Made by a program: the position numbers and the translations under genes. Shown here piece by piece: positions 59,877 through 64,000 of a stretch of DNA of 64,000 bases. This stretch comes from Paracoccus marcusii (lineage in GTDB: Bacteria > Pseudomonadota > Alphaproteobacteria > Rhodobacterales > Rhodobacteraceae), in NCBI RefSeq assembly GCF_028621715.1, contig NZ_CP117466.1:2058501-2122500 (forward strand), written 5' to 3'. The notes beneath the pieces were generated by a model. The model searched no databases. It was not told the origin of the DNA and saw only the letters and a list, made by a program, of their open reading frames with translations. The first letter of the stretch is position 1. Each line of letters opens with the position of its first letter.

Positions 59877-61022
59877 TCAGGCCCTTTCCGCCAACAGGGC
59901 GCGGCTGATGATCAGGCGCATGATCTCGTTCGTGCCCTCCAGGATCTGGTGGACGCGCAGGTCGCGCACGATCTTCTCGATGCCGTAATCGGCCAGATAG
60001 CCATAGCCGCCGTGCAGCTGCAGGCATTGGTTCGCGACCTCGAAGGCGCGGTCGGTGACGTGCAGTTTCGCCATGGCGCAGAACTTGGTGGCGTCCGGCG
60101 CGCCCTGATCCAGCTTCCACGCCGCCTGGCGCAGGAAAATGCGGGCCGATTGCAGGGCGGTCTCCATCTCGGCCAGACGGAACTGCAGGGCCTGGAACTG
60201 GTCCAGTGATTTGCCGAAGGCCTTGCGGTCGCCCATATAGGCCAGCGTGCGGTCCAGCGCCGATTGCGCGCCGCCTAGGGCGGCGGCGGCGATGTTCAGG
60301 CGCCCCCCGTCCAGTCCGGCCATGGCGTAGCTGAAGCCGCGGCCCTCCTCGCCCAGAAGGTTGTCGGCAGGCACGGTGCAGTCGTCGAACTGGACCTGGG
60401 TGGTGGGCTGGGACCGCCAGCCCATCTTGTCCTCAAGCCCCCCGAAGGAGAGGCCCGGCGTGCCGTTCTCGACGATGACGGTGCTGATGCCCTTGGGGCC
60501 GTCGCCGCCGCTGCGGACCATGGCGACATAGACATCGCTGTAGCCGCCGCCGCTGATGAAGGCCTTGGTCCCGTTCAGCCGCCAGCCCTGATCGTCACGG
60601 TCGGCGCGGGTGCGGAGCGCGGCTGCGTCGGACCCGGACCCCGGTTCGGTCAGGCAATAGCTGAAGATGCGGGTCATCGAACACAGGTCGGGCAGCCAGC
60701 GGTCGCGGGCCTGATCGCTGCCGAACTTGTCGATCATGCCGCCGCACATGTTGTGGATCGACAGGAAGGACGCGACCGAGGGGCAGGCCATCGACAGCGC
60801 CTCGAAGACCAGCGTGCCGTCGAGACGCGACAGCCCCGTGCCGCCGTGATCCTCGGAGACGAAGATGCCGCCCAGGCCCAGGGCCGCCACGTCGGGCCAG
60901 AGGTCGCGCGGGATGGTGCCCTGACGTTCCCAGTCCTGCGCATGGGGCGCGATGCGGTCGGCCCCAAAATCGCGGGCCATGTCGAAGATGGCCTGCTGTT
61001 CCTCGGTCAGTGCGAAATCCAT
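59877..61022 (-). CDS. Acyl-CoA dehydrogenase, probably isobutyryl-CoA specific
   Basis: 381 residues. FAD enzyme taking isobutyryl-CoA to methacrylyl-CoA. The family motifs YCLTEPGSGSDAAALRT, DKMGWRSQPTTQV and QILEGTNEIMRLIISR are intact. Substrate is inferred from the cluster. One base separates it from the downstream hydrolase gene. Confidence 0.88.
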   Translation of the reverse strand: MDFALTEEQQAIFDMARDFGADRIAPHAQDWERQGTIPRDLWPDVAALGLGGIFVSEDHGGTGLSRLDGTLVFEALSMACPSVASFLSIHNMCGGMIDKFGSDQARDRWLPDLCSMTRIFSYCLTEPGSGSDAAALRTRADRDDQGWRLNGTKAFISGGGYSDVYVAMVRSGGDGPKGISTVIVENGTPGLSFGGLEDKMGWRSQPTTQVQFDDCTVPADNLLGEEGRGFSYAMAGLDGGRLNIAAAALGGAQSALDRTLAYMGDRKAFGKSLDQFQALQFRLAEMETALQSARIFLRQAAWKLDQGAPDATKFCAMAKLHVTDRAFEVANQCLQLHGGYGYLADYGIEKIVRDLRVHQILEGTNEIMRLIISRALLAERA

Positions 61023-61097
61023 CGGCAGCCCCTCCCCGGACCGGTCTGAATTGAACAGGTGTTTAATTGCCAGATGTTGCGACAGTGTTGCAAGCGG

Positions 61098-62228
61098 TTA
61101 CAGATCGCGGGTGAACTCCTGCACCAGATGGCGGGTGACGGCGCGCAGCGCGTCGTCGGGGTCGGCCCCGGCCTGACGCGCGCGGGCATGGACGGCGCGC
61201 TGCGCCTCGGCCGCGGTGCCATGCGCCACCATGTCTCGCAGGCGGGCCACATGGGGCTGACAGTCCAGCGCGTCGGCATCCTGCGCAATCAGGCCCAGCC
61301 AGTCGTCGGCGATCTGGTCGAACGGGATGATCCGCCCCGCGCCGAAATCGATCAGACCCTCGGTGGTGCCATAGCGCAGCGCGCGCCATCGGTTCTCGGC
61401 AAGCAGGAAGGGCTCGTACTGCCGCCAGCGCTGATTGGCGCGCGACAGGCGCCACAGCATGCGCAGCGTGGTCTGGATCAGCGCAGCCAGGGTCAACGCA
61501 TCCTCGATCCGCGGGCAGGCGTCGCAGATGCGGGTCTCCAGCGTTGGGTATTTGCTGCTGGGGCGCAGGTCCCACCAGATCTTGCTGCTGTCCTCGATGA
61601 TGCCAAGGTCGGTCAGGGCCTGGACCGAGCGTTCGAATTCGTCCCAGCTGCCCATCTGCGGCGGCAGGCCGGTGCGGGGCATGTCGCCGAAGACCGTGGT
61701 GCGGTACGAGGCAAGGCCCGAATCCTCGCCCATCCAGAAGGGGCTGGAGGCGGACAAGGCCAGCAGATGCGGCAGGAAATAGGCCAGCTGGTTCATCAGG
61801 TCGATGCGCTGCGCAGGGTCTGGGATGCCCACATGGACATGCATGCCGCAGATCAGCATGCGCCGCGCCACGCCGCCCATGTCGCGCGACAGCTGATTGT
61901 AGCGGTCCTTGTCGGTATGATCCTGTTCGCGCCAGTCGGCCTGCGTGTGGCAGGAGGCCGAGATGGGCGCCAGCCCATGTTCGGCGGCGCGCCGGGCGAC
62001 GGTGCCGCGCAGGAGGCGCAGGTGATCGCCCGCGGCGCGGATGTCGGCGCTGACCGGGGTGCCGATCTCGACCTGGCAGCGCAGGAATTCGGGGCTGACC
62101 TGCTCGCCCAAATCGGCCGTGAGCGCCTGCATCAGCGCGTCGGGGGCCGCGGCCAGCTGGAAGGTTTCGGCATCGACAAGGAGATATTCCTCCTCGATAC
62201 CCAGGGTGAAGTCGGGATCAGTCGTCAT
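61098..62228 (-). CDS. Carboxylate-amine ligase, YbdK type (GCS2 family)
   Basis: 376 residues from ATG 62228. GCS2 ATP-grasp-like ligases have [12 protein letters not shown] at the start, CGMHVHVGI in the middle and [16 protein letters not shown], all present. E. coli YbdK has weak glutamate-cysteine ligase activity, but the true substrate is unknown. It lies inside the valine cluster between mmsA and the acyl-CoA dehydrogenase, which is not required by the pathway. Confidence 0.87.
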   Translation of the reverse strand: MTTDPDFTLGIEEEYLLVDAETFQLAAAPDALMQALTADLGEQVSPEFLRCQVEIGTPVSADIRAAGDHLRLLRGTVARRAAEHGLAPISASCHTQADWREQDHTDKDRYNQLSRDMGGVARRMLICGMHVHVGIPDPAQRIDLMNQLAYFLPHLLALSASSPFWMGEDSGLASYRTTVFGDMPRTGLPPQMGSWDEFERSVQALTDLGIIEDSSKIWWDLRPSSKYPTLETRICDACPRIEDALTLAALIQTTLRMLWRLSRANQRWRQYEPFLLAENRWRALRYGTTEGLIDFGAGRIIPFDQIADDWLGLIAQDADALDCQPHVARLRDMVAHGTAAEAQRAVHARARQAGADPDDALRAVTRHLVQEFTRDL

Positions 62229-62345
62229 GGGTCCGTCCTGGTTGCCACGACGCGCCGGGCTTGCGTCCCGCGAGGTGCCGGGGGGCTGGCTGCCCCCCGG
62301 ACCCCCCACGCAGCGCCCCCCGCATCGGGAGGACTGGCTCCGGCG

Positions 62346-63845
62346 TCAGTCCATGGCCTTGAAGTTGAACTCTCCGCCTTCCTTGATCCCCGACGGCCAG
62401 CGCGCCGTCACGGTCTTGGTCCGCGTATAGAAGCGGAACGCATCGGGGCCGTGCTGGTTCAGGTCGCCGAAGCCCGATTTCTTCCAGCCACCGAAGGTGT
62501 GATAGGCCAGCGGCACCGGGATCGGCACGTTGATGCCCACCATGCCGATGTTGATGCGGTTCGCGAAGTCGCGCGCCGTATCACCGTCGCGGGTATAGAT
62601 CGCGGTGCCGTTGCCGTATTCGTGGTCCAGGGCCAGCTTGATCGCATCCTCATAGGTCGCGGCGCGGACGGTGGAGAGGACCGGGCCGAAGATCTCGGTC
62701 TTGTAGATGTCCATGTCCGGGGTCACGCGGTCGAAGAGGTGGGGGCCGACGAAGAAGCCGTCCTCATAGCCCTGAAGGTTGAAGTCGCGGCCGTCGACGA
62801 CCAGCTCGGCGCCTTGATCCACGCCGGACTGCACCAGGCGCAGGATGTTCTCCTTGGCGGCCTTGGTCACGACCGGGCCGTAATCGATGTCGTTGCCGGC
62901 GGTCCAGGGACCGACCTTCAGCTTCTCGATCCGCGGGATCAGCTTCTCGATCAGCGCATCGGCGGTCTTCTCGCCCACCGGCACCGCGACCGAGATCGCC
63001 ATGCAACGCTCGCCCGCAGCCCCGTAGCCCGCGCCGACCAGCGCGTCGGCGGCCTGGTCCAGGTCGGCGTCGGGCATGATGATCATGTGGTTCTTGGCAC
63101 CGCCGAAGCACTGCGCGCGCTTGCCGGTCGCGGCGGCGCGTTCATAGATGTACTGCGCGATCGGGGTCGAGCCCACGAAGCCCACGGCCTGGATGACCTC
63201 GCTGTCCAGGATCGCGTCGACCGATTCCTTGTCGCCGTTTACCACCTGCAGCACGCCGTCGGGCAGGCCCGCCTCCTGCAGCAGTTTGGCCAGCATCAGC
63301 GGCACCGAGGGGTCACGCTCGGAGGGTTTCAGGATCATCGCATTGCCGGCGGACAGGGCCGGGCCCATCTTCCACAGCGGAATCATGGCCGGAAAGTTGA
63401 AGGGCGTGATGCCCGCGACCACGCCCAGGGGCTGGCGCATGGAGTACATGTCGATGCCGGGGCCGGCGCTGTCGGTGAACTCGCCCTTCAGCAGATGCGG
63501 CGCGCCGATGCAGAACTCGATCACCTCCAGGCCGCGCTGGATGTCGCCCTTGGCGTCGGGGAAGGTCTTACCGTGTTCGCTGGACAGGGCCTCGGCCAGC
63601 TTGTCCATGTCGCGGTTGATCAGGCCGACAAAGGCCATCATCACGCGGGCGCGGCGCTGGGGATTGGTGGCGCCCCATGCGATCTGGGCCTTGGCGGCGC
63701 GGGCGATGGCGTCGTCCATCTCGGCCTTGGTGATCAGCGACAGGCGGGCCTGAACCTCGCCCGTGGCGGGGTTGTAGACGTCGGAAAACCGGCCAGAGGT
63801 GCCCTTGTATTCCTTGCCGTCGATCCAGTGATGTATCTCTTTCAT
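62346..63845 (-). CDS. mmsA: Methylmalonate-semialdehyde dehydrogenase (acylating)
   Basis: 499 residues from ATG 63845 behind AGGAGG. Makes propionyl-CoA from methylmalonate semialdehyde with NAD and CoA. The catalytic Cys lies in GERCMA, with the family's PFNFPAMIPLWKMGPALSAGN and KSGFGDLNQHGPDAFRFYT. First gene of the minus-strand block; divergent from a LysR gene. Confidence 0.95.
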   Translation of the reverse strand: MKEIHHWIDGKEYKGTSGRFSDVYNPATGEVQARLSLITKAEMDDAIARAAKAQIAWGATNPQRRARVMMAFVGLINRDMDKLAEALSSEHGKTFPDAKGDIQRGLEVIEFCIGAPHLLKGEFTDSAGPGIDMYSMRQPLGVVAGITPFNFPAMIPLWKMGPALSAGNAMILKPSERDPSVPLMLAKLLQEAGLPDGVLQVVNGDKESVDAILDSEVIQAVGFVGSTPIAQYIYERAAATGKRAQCFGGAKNHMIIMPDADLDQAADALVGAGYGAAGERCMAISVAVPVGEKTADALIEKLIPRIEKLKVGPWTAGNDIDYGPVVTKAAKENILRLVQSGVDQGAELVVDGRDFNLQGYEDGFFVGPHLFDRVTPDMDIYKTEIFGPVLSTVRAATYEDAIKLALDHEYGNGTAIYTRDGDTARDFANRINIGMVGINVPIPVPLAYHTFGGWKKSGFGDLNQHGPDAFRFYTRTKTVTARWPSGIKEGGEFNFKAMD

Positions 63846-63911
63846 CGCGTCCTCCTGCAACTGCTGGGCGCAGCCTAGTCTTGCGGATTTGCGGAAGAAA
63901 GGGGAATGCTG

Positions 63912-63937
63912 GCAAAAGGGTTTTGCGTTTTTGCAAA
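63912..63937. promoter_or_regulatory. Palindromes between mmsA and the LysR gene
   Basis: GCAAAA-GGG-TTTTGC (63912-63926) and TTTGCAAA (63930-63937) lie between the divergent starts. LysR-type regulators bind interrupted dyads in just this position, so they are candidates for control of mmsA and of the regulator itself. Confidence 0.5.
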
Positions 63938-63945
63938 GGACGGCG

Positions 63946-64000
63946 ATGGATTGGGATGATCTGCGCATCTTTCTGGCTGTCGCGCGGGCCGAAAGCCTGT
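63946..64000 (+). CDS. LysR-family regulator, N-terminus only (cut by window edge)
   Basis: ATG 63946 behind AAAGGA encodes MDWDDLRIFLAVARAESL, the opening of a LysR helix-turn-helix domain. Divergent from mmsA and probably its regulator. The rest is outside the window. Confidence 0.75.
   Translation, partial: MDWDDLRIFLAVARAESL

Noticed and set aside
61059..63878. 939-codon plus-strand ORF opposite the YbdK-type gene and mmsA
   Set aside because: Shadow of the minus-strand genes; no domain visible.

Overview
The window looks like chromosome of an alphaproteobacterium of the order Rhodobacterales, most like Paracoccus or a close relative. The reasons are the high GC with strong G/C third-position bias, the gene order yajC-secD-secF-Mth938-like-ccmABCD-ccmG, the ftsW-murG-murC-DUF2484-murB-ddl-ftsQAZ-lpxC-bamD-recN block, and the mmsA/mmsB valine cluster. 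The genus is an inference from gene order and protein style; no marker gene settles it.

Bases 1 to about 21,154 are the right part of an integrated tailed prophage. It opens inside a tail tape-measure gene and continues through tail-tip and fibre genes. These include an 853-residue protein with an inosine-uridine nucleoside hydrolase-like domain and a 1062-residue protein with a glycosidase-like N-terminal half and a GH16-like C-terminal half. A lysis block follows, with small membrane proteins and a zinc amidase endolysin. After it comes an AT-rich cassette: a coiled-coil protein, a 1299-residue protein with three glycosyltransferase domains, and a sulfotransferase. A further AT-rich gene, an AlgX/AlgJ-like SGNH protein with its own terminator, sits between the tape-measure and tail-tip genes. 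The prophage ends after a decayed IS5-type element at the 3' half of a tRNA-Val(CAC) gene, which reads as an attR site. The intact tRNA should lie beyond the left edge.

From 21.2 kb on, the sequence is core chromosome. dusA and mazG converge, then come an M20 amidohydrolase, the SecDF-YajC translocation genes and part of the cytochrome c maturation set (ccmABCDG). ggt and acnA converge on a shared terminator. A DUF1223 protein, a DMT transporter and yciB/ispZ follow. An alpha/beta hydrolase is divergent from rne, which has a long structured leader. ccdA separates rne from the division and cell-wall cluster, whose genes mostly overlap by 1-4 bases and are probably translationally coupled.

After recN the strand switches. 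Two small paralogous secreted proteins are followed by a minus-strand valine-catabolism block: mmsA, a YbdK-type carboxylate-amine ligase, an acyl-CoA dehydrogenase, a 3-hydroxyisobutyryl-CoA hydrolase and mmsB. A divergent LysR-type regulator begins at the right edge.

The most interesting part is the prophage. It carries tail-borne polysaccharide- or glycoside-degrading domains and, separately, genes that look able to remodel a surface polysaccharide by glycosylation, sulfation and possibly O-acetylation. A sensible working idea is receptor degradation on entry and receptor alteration in the lysogen, but this is inference.
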